Shown: positions 7,969 to 16,489 of the stretch, in pieces
Layout: every line of letters begins with the position of its first letter
Position numbering within the stretch: the stretch's first letter is position 1
Position numbers and translations under genes: made by a program
Assembly (NCBI GenBank): GCA_004151065.3
Contig: NWUY0300028820.1
Location: 22,843-44,366 of the forward strand
Direction of reading: 5' to 3'
Length of the DNA stretch: 21,524 nt
DNA from: Larix sibirica
Lineage: Eukaryota; Streptophyta; Pinopsida; Pinales; Pinaceae
Notes under the pieces: generated by a model
Told to the model about the DNA's origin: nothing
The model's database searches: none
The model's input: only the letters and a program-made list of their open reading frames with translations

Positions 7969-9031
7969 GTGGAGTGTATCTTAGTTGTTTTCCTTATTTC
8001 CTGGGTTGGCGGGTCTACACCTTGGGGCTGTAGCTTCTGTACCTCAGGGGGGTCAGCACCTTCGAAGGGTTTTGTTCTAGTATTGCAAAACTATTTGAAG
8101 TACTAGATTTTTTACTTGGATTTGGACCAATATGCTTTCGGCCGGTTCTTTTCCTACTGGTTACCTTAATAAAACCTTCTGAGTCCAAAGTCTCGTTGCT
8201 TTTATTAGCAGGTAGCTCAGCTTGTAGGGTTAAAGGGAAATCTCAAACCAGATGTCCATGAGTATGGCAGCAGCGGCATCTAAAGGGGATATGCTCATAA
8301 TCTAGGGTTTGGAACCATTTTGAGTCTTCCCAGGTAAGGTTAATCCCCTCAGGGATGTCTTTAGAAATATTCATGTAAACGCGGAGTCTGGCATAAGAGA
8401 CATACCTTCCTTGCTTAGTGAGGTCTGAGTTCTTCACAAAATGGCCCAAAGCACCTCCGATTGCTTTCAAGATTTATGGATCCCAGTATTCAGTAGGTAG
8501 AGAGTAAAGCCGTATCCAGACCGGGGCAATAGATAAGTCTTCCCTGTCTGGATTAAAATGATCCTGCCAGATTCTTAGATATAAACCTGCAGAATAATAG
8601 AAATAAGGTCCACCTTCAAAGATCCTCTCCATGTCTTCAATATGTAAGAATACCACTATGAAGACACTCTTTGATCCAAGTAGGAGGTCGAAATGGCCCT
8701 TTGGTTTCCATGTAGAGTTAATCCACCATATGAGAACTTTTTCTGAAGGCGAGATGCCGATAAATTTACCAATAAGGGCGTGATTTGTCATATGTTGTAT
8801 TTTTTCCTTGATCGGAGTTGGATTTACTGGAATGGCCAGGATACTGGCCGATTTTGGGAGACAAGATCCTTGGTTGGGAAACCCTTGTGCAGGTTTAGGA
8901 TTTGCCACAGGTCCTGTATATCCCTCTCCTCCGATCCCCGCCTCCTTACCCTTCGAGGGAGAAACTTCATGATAATGTTTTGCATTTGTTACTTGAGGAG
9001 GGGCTGCGCCCCTCCCCTGTGTACTAACCAT

Positions 9032-9142
9032 CCCTATAATGATTAGTCCGATCAGCTACGTGAAACCCTAAGTCCTTCCTTGATCTACGAATCGGTTGTT
9101 TTCCTTGTTCACTTCTTGGAGCTCTCATCAATCATATCGATC
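9032..9142 (-). other. 5' leader of LINE-A
   Basis: 111 bases between the target-site duplication and the ORF1 ATG. They would carry any internal promoter of the element. No TATA-like motif is evident. The short length suggests a near-complete 5' end, with possible loss of a few bases. Confidence 0.65.
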
Positions 9143-9156
9143 AAATGTGAGATGTA
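9143..9156. repeat. Target-site duplication of LINE-A, 5' side
   Basis: AAATGTGAGATGTA, identical to 1399-1412. It appears once more at 12445-12458 only because the surrounding 3.3 kb is repeated. Confidence 0.9.
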
Positions 9157-9449
9157 TTTGTTTGAGTAGAGGTAGTGGTAATATAAAATAATCCATAATT
9201 AGTATTTCAAAAATATTTAACATATCTCAACAATATTTCACTAAGTTCTTCATTAAGGTGGGGTTAATATGTGATTAATTATTGTCAAATAAAAATATAA
9301 CATTAATCATGTTTGGCTTGTATAACTTCAAGTCATTTGTCGATTCAATTTTTTACAATTTTATTAATTATTTAATTTGGTTTATGAAAGTATCCATTTC
9401 CAATAATTTTTAATGAACAAACACATGATCTTAACTATTAAATCCATTA
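9157..9449. other. AT-rich flank beyond the LINE-A 5' end
   Basis: Non-coding AT-rich sequence directly outside the target-site duplication. It is the pre-insertion locus. The same bases recur at 12459-12751, where they continue into unique sequence. Confidence 0.7.
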
Positions 9450-9450
9450 N
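9450..9450. other. Single N, contig join between identical sequences
   Basis: The left sequence ends at a point that also occurs at 12751 and continues there. The right sequence begins at a point that also occurs at 6149. This is what two contigs with an unmerged 3.3-kb overlap look like. Confidence 0.9.
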
Positions 9451-10908
9451 ACTTCAATCTTGATCAAATCCCAAAAGTGGTGGAAGAAATTTGTCGTGAA
9501 ACCATCAGGGCCAAGAGATTTACCATCCTTCATTTGGTTGATTGCTCCCTCCACTTCCTGAAGATCGATAGGTCATATGAGCATCTCATTTTGCTCTGTC
9601 GTGACCAATATAGGGATAACACTTTTGATCTCCCTGATGGCCTCAGTTCTATCAATATGAGGTTCAGTAAGGACAAACTTGAAATGGAGGATCATCTCCT
9701 TCTCGATATCTTCATGGGTATCAACAATTTAAACAACCAATGTGAGTTTTCAAATTATTGATTTGATTTTGGTGCCTGTGTTGAATAGTAGCGCGGTGAA
9801 AGAACTTTGTATTTCTATCCCCATCCTTTAACCACTGATTCCGCGACTTTTGTTTCTAGAGTATTTCTTCTTGTTTTTCTCGTTCATGGAGTTGTTCAGA
9901 GACAACCTTTTCCTTAGAGTAAAGCTCATCAGTAAGTCCCTTCTCCATAATGGTTTCCTAGATTATTTCCATTTGGTGTTCTAACTTAATCTTTGCAAGC
10001 ATTATATTACCAAAGACCTCTTTATTCTAGATCTTCAAATTATGTTTTAACAACTTCAATTTATGTTGAAATTGGTACATCTTAGTACTTTTAGGAGGGG
10101 TAATTGTTTGTCACCACTTATCCATTTGAGCATGGAAATCCTGATGAGTAAGCCAAAAGTGCTCAAAACGGAAAGGTTAGGTCATTCTGGTCCCAATGTT
10201 ACTCCATATCAGAGTAATCGGCCAGTGATCCAACCCTGCTGAGGCAAGAGGACGAGAGGTCAAAGCCCCGCCAAAAAGCATAATACTTTCCAAGATTAGG
10301 AACTTGTCAAGATGCACTGCTACATTATGATCCCCTCCTCTTCTCTTATTCCAAGTAAAGTCCCTGCTACCCAAACCAATGTCTACCATGTTCTTCGATT
10401 CAATGAAATCATTAAAAAGGGTACTTTCTTGAGTAAGAACTCTTCTACCTCCCTTTTTTCCGAAAGGGATCGGATCAGACTAAAATATACTCCTATGATC
10501 CAATGTAGACCTTCAAAATCCCTTCTCAAACTGATAAGACTTGTAATGAAGTTACATTTTTCTAGATAACTGCTAGGGCCATACACATTTGTAACAATGC
10601 CACGAGCATTTGTGCCAAGGATGTGAAATTGTGTTGAGAGACTGAAGGTCATCGATATAAAGTTGTTCAAAGACACCTGGTTGGGATCCCAAAGGATCGC
10701 CAAACCTCTAGCATGTCCAATAGCATCTATCGCCATTATTTTACATTTTTTCCATAAATTCCTTGTTTTAACTACTAGTTGATTTTCAAAGCACTTTGTT
10801 TCTTGTAAGAAGACAATAGAGGGTTTCTCCTTCATGATCTTTTTTTAAGCATTTTGTTTTTTTAGGACCATTAGTCCCTCTGATGTTCCAGGATAGAATC
10901 TTCATCAT
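9451..10908 (-). pseudogene. Duplicate of LINE-A ORF2 N-terminal part
   Basis: Same as 6149-7606: endonuclease segments at 10908-10786, 10835-10383 and 10389-10177, the linker, and the first residues of the RT (GPDGF region) up to the N. It has the same dead endonuclease residues and frameshifts. It adds no information beyond the first copy. Confidence 0.85.
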
Positions 10909-12333
10909 GCAAGATATCTGACAGAGAGTAGAGCTTCCTGAATAGTAGGATACTGTCCTAAGTCCACTAACTGATCCCCCACTTCCCCAATCCATTCTCT
11001 ATTGGTCTTCCTTCCTCTCTTCAGACCTCCTTCTTTATGTTTTCGTTTGGTCTATTTTAGTTTTAAGGGTCCTATTCCCAGGCCAGGAGTGGGTTTGACC
11101 TTTAAAATTTCCTCTGTTAAGAGTTGAAGTTGCTTGGAAGGTATAGAGTGAACCTCCTTTTTCTTACAAGCTTCTTCTATAACATCTAAATCCAAATCTC
11201 CCATTTCCAAGTCATCCACATCCTCTTCCATTTTTTCACCTTTGGGTGGGTGCTTAGGAGGTGCTTAGGAGTGGAGTGTATCTTAGTTGTTTTCCTTATT
11301 TCCTGGGTTGGCGGGTCTACACCTTGGGGCTGTAGCTTCTGTACCTCAGGGGGGTCAGCACCTTCGAAGGGTTTTGTTCTAGTATTGCAAAACTATTTGA
11401 AGTACTAGATTTTTTACTTGGATTTGGACCAATATGCTTTCGGCCGGTTCTTTTCCTACTGGTTACCTTAATAAAACCTTCTGAGTCCAAAGTCTCGTTG
11501 CTTTTATTAGCAGGTAGCTCAGCTTGTAGGGTTAAAGGGAAATCTCAAACCAGATGTCCATGAGTATGGCAGCAGCGGCATCTAAAGGGGATATGCTCAT
11601 AATCTAGGGTTTGGAACCATTTTGAGTCTTCCCAGGTAAGGTTAATCCCCTCAGGGATGTCTTTAGAAATATTCATGTAAACGCGGAGTCTGGCATAAGA
11701 GACATACCTTCCTTGCTTAGTGAGGTCTGAGTTCTTCACAAAATGGCCCAAAGCACCTCCGATTGCTTTCAAGATTTATGGATCCCAGTATTCAGTAGGT
11801 AGAGAGTAAAGCCGTATCCAGACCGGGGCAATAGATAAGTCTTCCCTGTCTGGATTAAAATGATCCTGCCAGATTCTTAGATATAAACCTGCAGAATAAT
11901 AGAAATAAGGTCCACCTTCAAAGATCCTCTCCATGTCTTCAATATGTAAGAATACCACTATGAAGACACTCTTTGATCCAAGTAGGAGGTCGAAATGGCC
12001 CTTTGGTTTCCATGTAGAGTTAATCCACCATATGAGAACTTTTTCTGAAGGCGAGATGCCGATAAATTTACCAATAAGGGCGTGATTTGTCATATGTTGT
12101 ATTTTTTCCTTGATCGGAGTTGGATTTACTGGAATGGCCAGGATACTGGCCGATTTTGGGAGACAAGATCCTTGGTTGGGAAACCCTTGTGCAGGTTTAG
12201 GATTTGCCACAGGTCCTGTATATCCCTCTCCTCCGATCCCCGCCTCCTTACCCTTCGAGGGAGAAACTTCATGATAATGTTTTGCATTTGTTACTTGAGG
12301 AGGGGCTGCGCCCCTCCCCTGTGTACTAACCAT
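10905..12333 (-). pseudogene. Duplicate of LINE-A ORF1
   Basis: Same as 7603-9031: DUF4283 in 12333-11776, TAA at 11773-11775, zinc knuckle at 11539-11580 with the last Cys replaced by Phe, the 11-bp frameshifting duplication, and the ATGA overlap at 10905-10908. Confidence 0.85.
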
Positions 12334-12458
12334 CCCTATAATGATTAGTCCGATCAGCTACGTGAAACCCTAAGTCCTTCCTTGATCTACGAATCGGTTG
12401 TTTTCCTTGTTCACTTCTTGGAGCTCTCATCAATCATATCGATCAAATGTGAGATGTA

Positions 12459-13413
12459 TTTGTTTGAGTAGAGGTAGTGGTAATATAAAATAATCCATAA
12501 TTAGTATTTCAAAAATATTTAACATATCTCAACAATATTTCACTAAGTTCTTCATTAAGGTGGGGTTAATATGTGATTAATTATTGTCAAATAAAAATAT
12601 AACATTAATCATGTTTGGCTTGTATAACTTCAAGTCATTTGTCGATTCAATTTTTTACAATTTTATTAATTATTTAATTTGGTTTATGAAAGTATCCATT
12701 TCCAATAATTTTTAATGAACAAACACATGATCTTAACTATTAAATCCATTACAACTATAACTTATACATGTCTTGATCTTCCACTACAACATATTTAAAA
12801 TAAAAATAACTGTAATAATTTGCATTTATAATAAACACCAATATAACAAGCATACTCTATTAGGATCACATATATTATTGAAGATTGAGATTATTAATAC
12901 AATTCAACTTTCACACAAGCCATAAACCATTTTGCATTGGTAAATATTCTTATGTTAAGTTTTCAGGATTAGGGTTTTGGGAAACAAAAACTTATACATT
13001 TAATTATTATTTAAAATAAGGAATTCATACATAATATAGAATAAAATACTTTAAAAAATCAGAATTTAGTTTGGATTTTCAAAAAAATTGTTATATCTTT
13101 TATATTTTATATTTATAATTTTAATAATTTTGATAAGATTTTAAATAAAAATAATTAAAAAAATCCATATTATCTCATCTTTAAACTATTCATTTAATTA
13201 ATAAATATGTAAAAAAAATATATAACACACGACTAGGATTAAAACAAAGCATAAACATGATTCTAGGAAAAATGAAAAACAACTTACATCAAATGCAAAA
13301 AGATTAAATTCTCAAAACAAATTGCAGAAAATGTAAAAAGTTTAAATAATGCAAAAGATCAAACTTATTTGACAAAGTTAACCATATATGAAAATGAAAT
13401 TGGACACACAATA
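12459..13413. other. AT-rich intergenic DNA
   Basis: The first 293 bases repeat 9157-9449; the rest is unique. No open frame of note and many A or T runs. No RNA gene, TIR or transposon end was recognised. Confidence 0.6.
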
Positions 13414-13550
13414 AATGAATGGAGGAAAATTACTCTGAAAGTCTCTTGACAACTGGAATGTTTATTAGTTTTTCCACTTTGTCACTGCCTATTAATGGAA
13501 GAAAAACACTCTGAGAGTCTCTCACAGCCAGTTGTTTTCCACTTTGTCTT
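13414..13550. repeat. Diverged ~70-bp tandem duplication
   Basis: Two neighbouring blocks, about 13414-13489 and 13490-13550, share in order AATGGAGGAAAA or AATGGAAGAAAA, then ACTCTGAAAGTCTCT or ACTCTGAGAGTCTCT, an AACTGG or CCAGTTG stretch, and TTTTCCACTTTGTC. Several substitutions and indels separate them. Non-coding. Confidence 0.7.
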
Positions 13551-13724
13551 GTTGGTAACCTAATTTACAAAATATGCAGAACCTATGCACCATTTGTACT
13601 TCACTTTATTTTTTATATCATTTGCAGATTTAGTGTCTAAGTGGACGTTCCTTTTCGGTTTGGGATAACTGGCATTCAAATCGTTCTGTTTTTTCAGTGG
13701 AATCTTAGTTTCATCCTATTTACT

Positions 13725-13884
13725 ATGGAACTATGGTATGGAACTGTATTGTTAGGATTTTGGCCTATTTTAAGATTATCTAGATCATCAAAATTCCAAA
13801 AAATATGGAACTATGGTATGGAACTGTATTCTTAGGATTTTGGCCTATTTTAAGACTATCTAGATCATCAAAATTCCAAAAAAT
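13725..13884. repeat. 80-bp tandem duplication, two copies
   Basis: 13725-13804 and 13805-13884 are head-to-tail copies differing at about two positions (G/C at 13751/13831 and one T/C transition). Each begins ATGGAACTATGGTATGGAAC and ends AAATTCCAAAAAAT. The near identity means it is recent. The open frames crossing it have no protein-like features. Confidence 0.92.
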
Positions 13885-14428
13885 AAAGAGAAAGAGTGAA
13901 ACTATACCTTGCCTAAAAAATTTCTGTTACCAACACTCATTCTCAGCTGATTCAATGCAAAAGCTATGTCATAAATTCTGGATTAATTACCCATCACGTC
14001 CTGTCTCGTCATCTCGTCAGTATTCTATACAATACAGTTATCCAGTCATACGAGATTGACAGATCCCACTTCTTTCTACGTTCATGTTGAACTTATTTGG
14101 GTAGAGTCCGGCAGCATAAATTCTTAAAAATTTAAATATCAGTGTTTAAATTAGCAGAGAAAAACGTTGGATTTTTTCAACTAAAAACTTACTAACACAC
14201 CAGTATGTTTAGATTTCTTTAAATTTTGTTATCTTTTCTTTATGGTTTAAAAGATAGTTGAACAAGATTATGATTTAAAAGATACTTGAACAAGATTTTA
14301 AAATTAAATATAATTAGCAAAGCCATTTAATTTGTGGTTGGTGAACATTCATGTTAGGCCATAAGTTAAGTGCTAGGAATAAGTTATATCTTACTTGTTT
14401 TCGCCTTTTTCTATTTAAATGATTACGC
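13885..14428. other. Non-coding spacer
   Basis: No supported gene. An 84-codon frame crosses 13805-14059 on the plus strand but starts inside the 80-bp duplication and has no motif. Confidence 0.55.
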
Positions 14429-14495
14429 ATGCATCAATTAAGAGTTATACATGCATTAGCTACAAGTTATCTATGCATCATCAATTATTAGTTAT
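14429..14495. repeat. Three imperfect 22-23-bp units starting ATGCAT
   Basis: Units at 14429-14450, 14451-14472 and 14473-14495. Each opens with ATGCAT, and AGTTAT or AAGTTAT falls at or near its end; the interior varies (CAATTAAG, TAGCTAC, CATCAATTATT). They lie about 300 bases downstream of the PADRE gene stop. ATGCAT is an RY-type core, but the position argues against a promoter role. Confidence 0.65.
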
Positions 14496-14799
14496 TTTTT
14501 ATATATTTTTTTTTCTTAAGTGTTTATTTCGAATTTGGAAGGATTGCCATAAAATCAATCTGGACTCATACAATCTAGGCAAAGCATAGATGCTAATCTA
14601 CCCCAAATTCTAAAATGGTTTAGACCATTCCTAAACCTACAAAACCTATGTAAAACAGATTAAAACATATATAAAACAGATTAATTAAAAATACAGATTG
14701 AAATAAATGTTAACATCAACTTAACGGAGACCAATTCTGAGTTTATACAAACAGTGGCCCTTGACAGCTAGTTACAAATAAAAGAAAATCTGCTTATGT

Positions 14800-15270
14800 T
14801 CATGATGATGACTTTAATGTTTCAGGGATGGTTTCAAGCCGACTTAAACTGAATACTGTCTTCCTAACAGCAGAGCCTATGGGCCCTGATCCTCCTCCAA
14901 CCCAGTCGGCCTTTTCTTTTGGTCGGGGAGCCGGGATTTTCCAGTTATATTGGCAGCCTGTTGAACTGATAGCCGAATTAGCTCTCTTCAGAATTGCAGC
15001 CATGTCGGACACCGATAGCACATATTGCAGTTTACACAGTGGAAGGAGAAAATAGAGCTGACCCATCTCCAATTCCTCCTCTGGATTAACAGGCACCATG
15101 TATTGATCAATGTATAGAGAATCCGAATCGCAGAGGAAGTGGTCTGGATTTTGTAGAATAATCTCTTTTGCTTTGATCTGCTCCCCAAATTCTCTCAGAC
15201 TGCCATCTGAAAATATTACTTTTGTTGTTTGGCATTGAATTCTGGAAGACATGGAACTGCAGCTGCCCAT
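14800..15270 (-). CDS. PADRE (DUF4228) family protein
   Basis: An intact single-exon gene of 156 residues. The first ATG (15270) gives MGSCSSMSS; the frame is open upstream but has no earlier ATG (TTG at 15318). Gly2 and Cys4 are a typical myristoylation and palmitoylation pair, suggesting membrane attachment. The family core is clear: VIFSDGSLREF (18-28), ILQNPDHFLCDSDSLYID (38-55), NPEEELEMGQLYFLLPL (62-78) and LSVSDMAAILKRANSAIS (85-102). The tail (103-156) is low-complexity and Pro/Gly/Ser-rich, as expected from the family's disordered C-terminus. PADRE genes are plant-specific and often respond to pathogens or abiotic stress; biochemical function is unknown. The gene lies alone between two LINEs pointing away from it. 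The stop is TGA (14800-14802); no clear AATAAA follows. Confidence 0.92.
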   Translation of the reverse strand: MGSCSSMSSRIQCQTTKVIFSDGSLREFGEQIKAKEIILQNPDHFLCDSDSLYIDQYMVPVNPEEELEMGQLYFLLPLCKLQYVLSVSDMAAILKRANSAISSTGCQYNWKIPAPRPKEKADWVGGGSGPIGSAVRKTVFSLSRLETIPETLKSSS

Positions 15271-15331
15271 ATTATGATTAAAGGACCTTGACACTTTGAT
15301 GAATTTGAAAGATTCCAATGGATATGTGCTA

Positions 15332-15358
15332 CTATATGAATTTGAAAGCTCTCAGCAT
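15332..15358 (-). other. Possible 8-codon upstream ORF in the PADRE leader
   Basis: ATG at 15358-15356 and TAG at 15334-15332, encoding MLRAFKFI, 62 bases before the main ATG. It counts only if transcription starts upstream of 15358; the TATA box predicts a start near 15360, so it is borderline. Confidence 0.25.
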
Positions 15359-15388
15359 AAATGATGATTATATGTGGGTGCTAGTATG

Positions 15389-15397
15389 TTTTATAAA
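15389..15397 (-). promoter_or_regulatory. TATA box of the PADRE gene
   Basis: Minus-strand CCTTTATAAAACA (plus strand 15389-15399) contains TTTATAAAA, 119 bases upstream of the ATG. The predicted start site is near 15360, giving a leader of about 90 bases. Confidence 0.6.
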
Positions 15398-15451
15398 GGA
15401 GACGACCATTACAGTACAGGTCACATAAATATTGAAACTGTCAGCCATGTC

Positions 15452-15502
15452 TGACGTGCGGTTCGCTCTTACTATAGGTGGCAGCTTGCACACAGGTTGA
15501 CG
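15452..15502. promoter_or_regulatory. ACGT and TTGAC elements upstream of the PADRE gene
   Basis: TGACGTG at 15452-15458 is a bZIP-type ACGT site (ABRE/as-1-like), about 60 bases upstream of the TATA box. TTGACG at 15497-15502 has the W-box core TTGAC but lacks the usual final C or T. A further TGACGT is at 15795-15800. These fit stress control but are short and can occur by chance. Confidence 0.35.
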
Positions 15503-16379
15503 CCAGATGATACATGTGACAAAGATTACAGCAGACAATTTGATCTAAATAACAGAATTAAATTATAGCTTAAACACAGAGAAATAATTGTTTATGAATA
15601 TCATATAGCTTTAAAATAATAAAGATGACTGGAATCTTATCAACCCCGGCCTTGAAAATGTTATCTGAAATGTTTTCATACGCTGTTTTTCGTAAAGAGG
15701 TGTGGCGTTATGCACGAACGTTGCTTGAATGTGGATATACTAACTCCGTGTTTGAAGCCGGATGAATGTCTTCTTTGGAGCCACGACAAACATGTGACGT
15801 ATATATCTATATTTTAATCTAAATCTATATCTATATCTTTAATCTAAATCTAAGACCGGATTCTATGATGTATGTAAAATCTAAGTGAGATGGAAATGGT
15901 TACCGACTTTGCAATTAATAATAAGAGGTAAAAGGAACTAGGTTTTTCTCAAACTCTTAATTTGTTTTAATCATGGGAATTGATTCTCGGATTGCTACTA
16001 TAGCCTAAGGGTATATAAACAACATGCAAGCAAGATATATCAATAATTTGTGACTTAGTAAAGGTGAAGACTTACAAGACTTACCAGACTCAATATGGGG
16101 TCACATGTTTAGCTTCGAATCTCCTCTAGAAATAGCTTGAGTGCAACTCTACCAAGATATTTGAATTGAATGAGATCCAAAAATGTGGAAACAGATTTGG
16201 ATTTAAGTAGTTTGATTATGAAAATGTGAGGCTACCGTAAGATGGATTAAAGAATATACTTGATTGGTGGATTAATTTTGAATATTTAAATGCTTTCTCT
16301 CTATGGAAGGCCATGGTCCTAGTAGTTTTCACATTTATTAAGTCTAAATGGTGGTAATGCTAATGAAAAGTTTGGATGA
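15503..16379. other. Upstream region of the PADRE gene, no gene seen
   Basis: Mixed-composition non-coding DNA with no supported ORF. A short AT repeat lies at about 15798-15852 (TAATCTAAATCT twice, and CTATAT units). The right part merges into the 5' end of LINE-B, whose exact border cannot be placed. Confidence 0.5.
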
Positions 16380-16489
16380 AAGGTTAGGGTGAAAACCCTA
16401 TGCGTGGAAACGAACATTTGAAGGGTTTCAACAAGAGTAGTGAACGTTGAATACTATTGACAAGTTCTTGATCCTTGTTTGTTGTAGGT

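Larger units (their letters stand above)
7603..9031 (-). pseudogene. LINE-A ORF1 (DUF4283, CCHC zinc knuckle), broken
   Basis: The gag-like RNA-binding protein that packages LINE RNA. ATG at 9031 (MVSTQGRGAAPP); stop TGA at 7603-7605, about 476 codons. The N-terminal 75 residues look disordered. DUF4283 follows at about 8794-8474 (KVLIWWINSTWKPKGHFDLL, PVWIRLYSLPTEYWDP), then LKAIGGALG and a zinc knuckle at 8237-8278. The C-terminal part ends in QLLTEEILKVKPTPGLGIG and EALLSVRYLA. Damage: Glu-to-TAA at 8471-8473, Arg-to-TGA at 8243-8245, the last knuckle Cys changed to Phe (8237-8239), a one-base frameshift near 8075, a frameshifting 11-bp duplication at 7947-7968, and a TAG at 7751-7753. Its stop overlaps the ORF2 start as ATGA. 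Confidence 0.9.
1413..9142 (-). mobile_element. LINE-A: near-full-length L1-type LINE with RNase H, decayed
   Basis: A non-LTR retrotransposon read right to left. In order it has a short leader, ORF1 (DUF4283, CCHC knuckle), ORF2 (APE-type endonuclease, RT, zf-RVT, RNase H), a 1.25-kb 3' region and an A10 tail. A perfect 14-bp target-site duplication flanks it. DUF4283 and a C-terminal RVT_3-type RNase H mark a plant L1 lineage. As written it is 7.73 kb, but about 0.5 kb (5457-5961) is probably an assembly overlap, giving about 7.2 kb. Every frame is broken, and the endonuclease and zinc knuckle have lost key residues, so it cannot mobilise itself. The matching duplications show that both ends belong to one insertion even though an N joins the halves. 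Confidence 0.92.
6149..9449. repeat. 3301-bp direct repeat, first copy
   Basis: It corresponds base for base, with a constant offset of 3302, to 9451-12751. All compared stretches and all translated frames are identical. The copy ends one base before the N at 9450. It includes the LINE-A 5' half and 293 bases of flank beyond the target-site duplication. Confidence 0.95.
9451..12444 (-). mobile_element. Repeated 5' half of LINE-A (probably not a second insertion)
   Basis: Carries the same leader, ORF1 and start of ORF2 as 6149-9142, including the same target-site sequence at 12445-12458. It has no 3' end, RT core or A tail of its own: element sequence stops in the RT region at the N. It should be merged with the first copy. 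Confidence 0.85.
9451..12751. repeat. 3301-bp direct repeat, second copy (probable assembly duplicate)
   Basis: Identical to 6149-9449 wherever compared, including pseudogene-specific damage such as the 11-bp duplication, both homopolymer frameshifts and each stop. A biological tandem duplication would need a breakpoint exactly at an N. Confidence 0.9.

Noticed and set aside
8780-9046. Plus-strand 88-codon frame with several Cys (repeated at 12082-12348)
   Set aside because: Antisense to LINE-A ORF1; the Cys spacing fits no zinc-binding family.
9451-12444. A second LINE-A insertion in tandem
   Set aside because: No independent 3' end, tail or target site; identical including all damage; the join is at an N.
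12960-12985. GGATTAGGGTTTTGGG, telomere-like
   Set aside because: A single degenerate unit, not an array.
13641-14059. Plus-strand frames of 64 and 84 codons
   Set aside because: Created by the 80-bp tandem duplication; repetitive peptide and no known domain.
14828-15188. Frames on both strands overlapping the PADRE gene
   Set aside because: Shadows of the PADRE coding sequence.
15271-15318. Longer PADRE start with 16 extra residues
   Set aside because: The upstream codon is TTG, not ATG; the first in-frame ATG is 15270 and gives the expected MGSC start.
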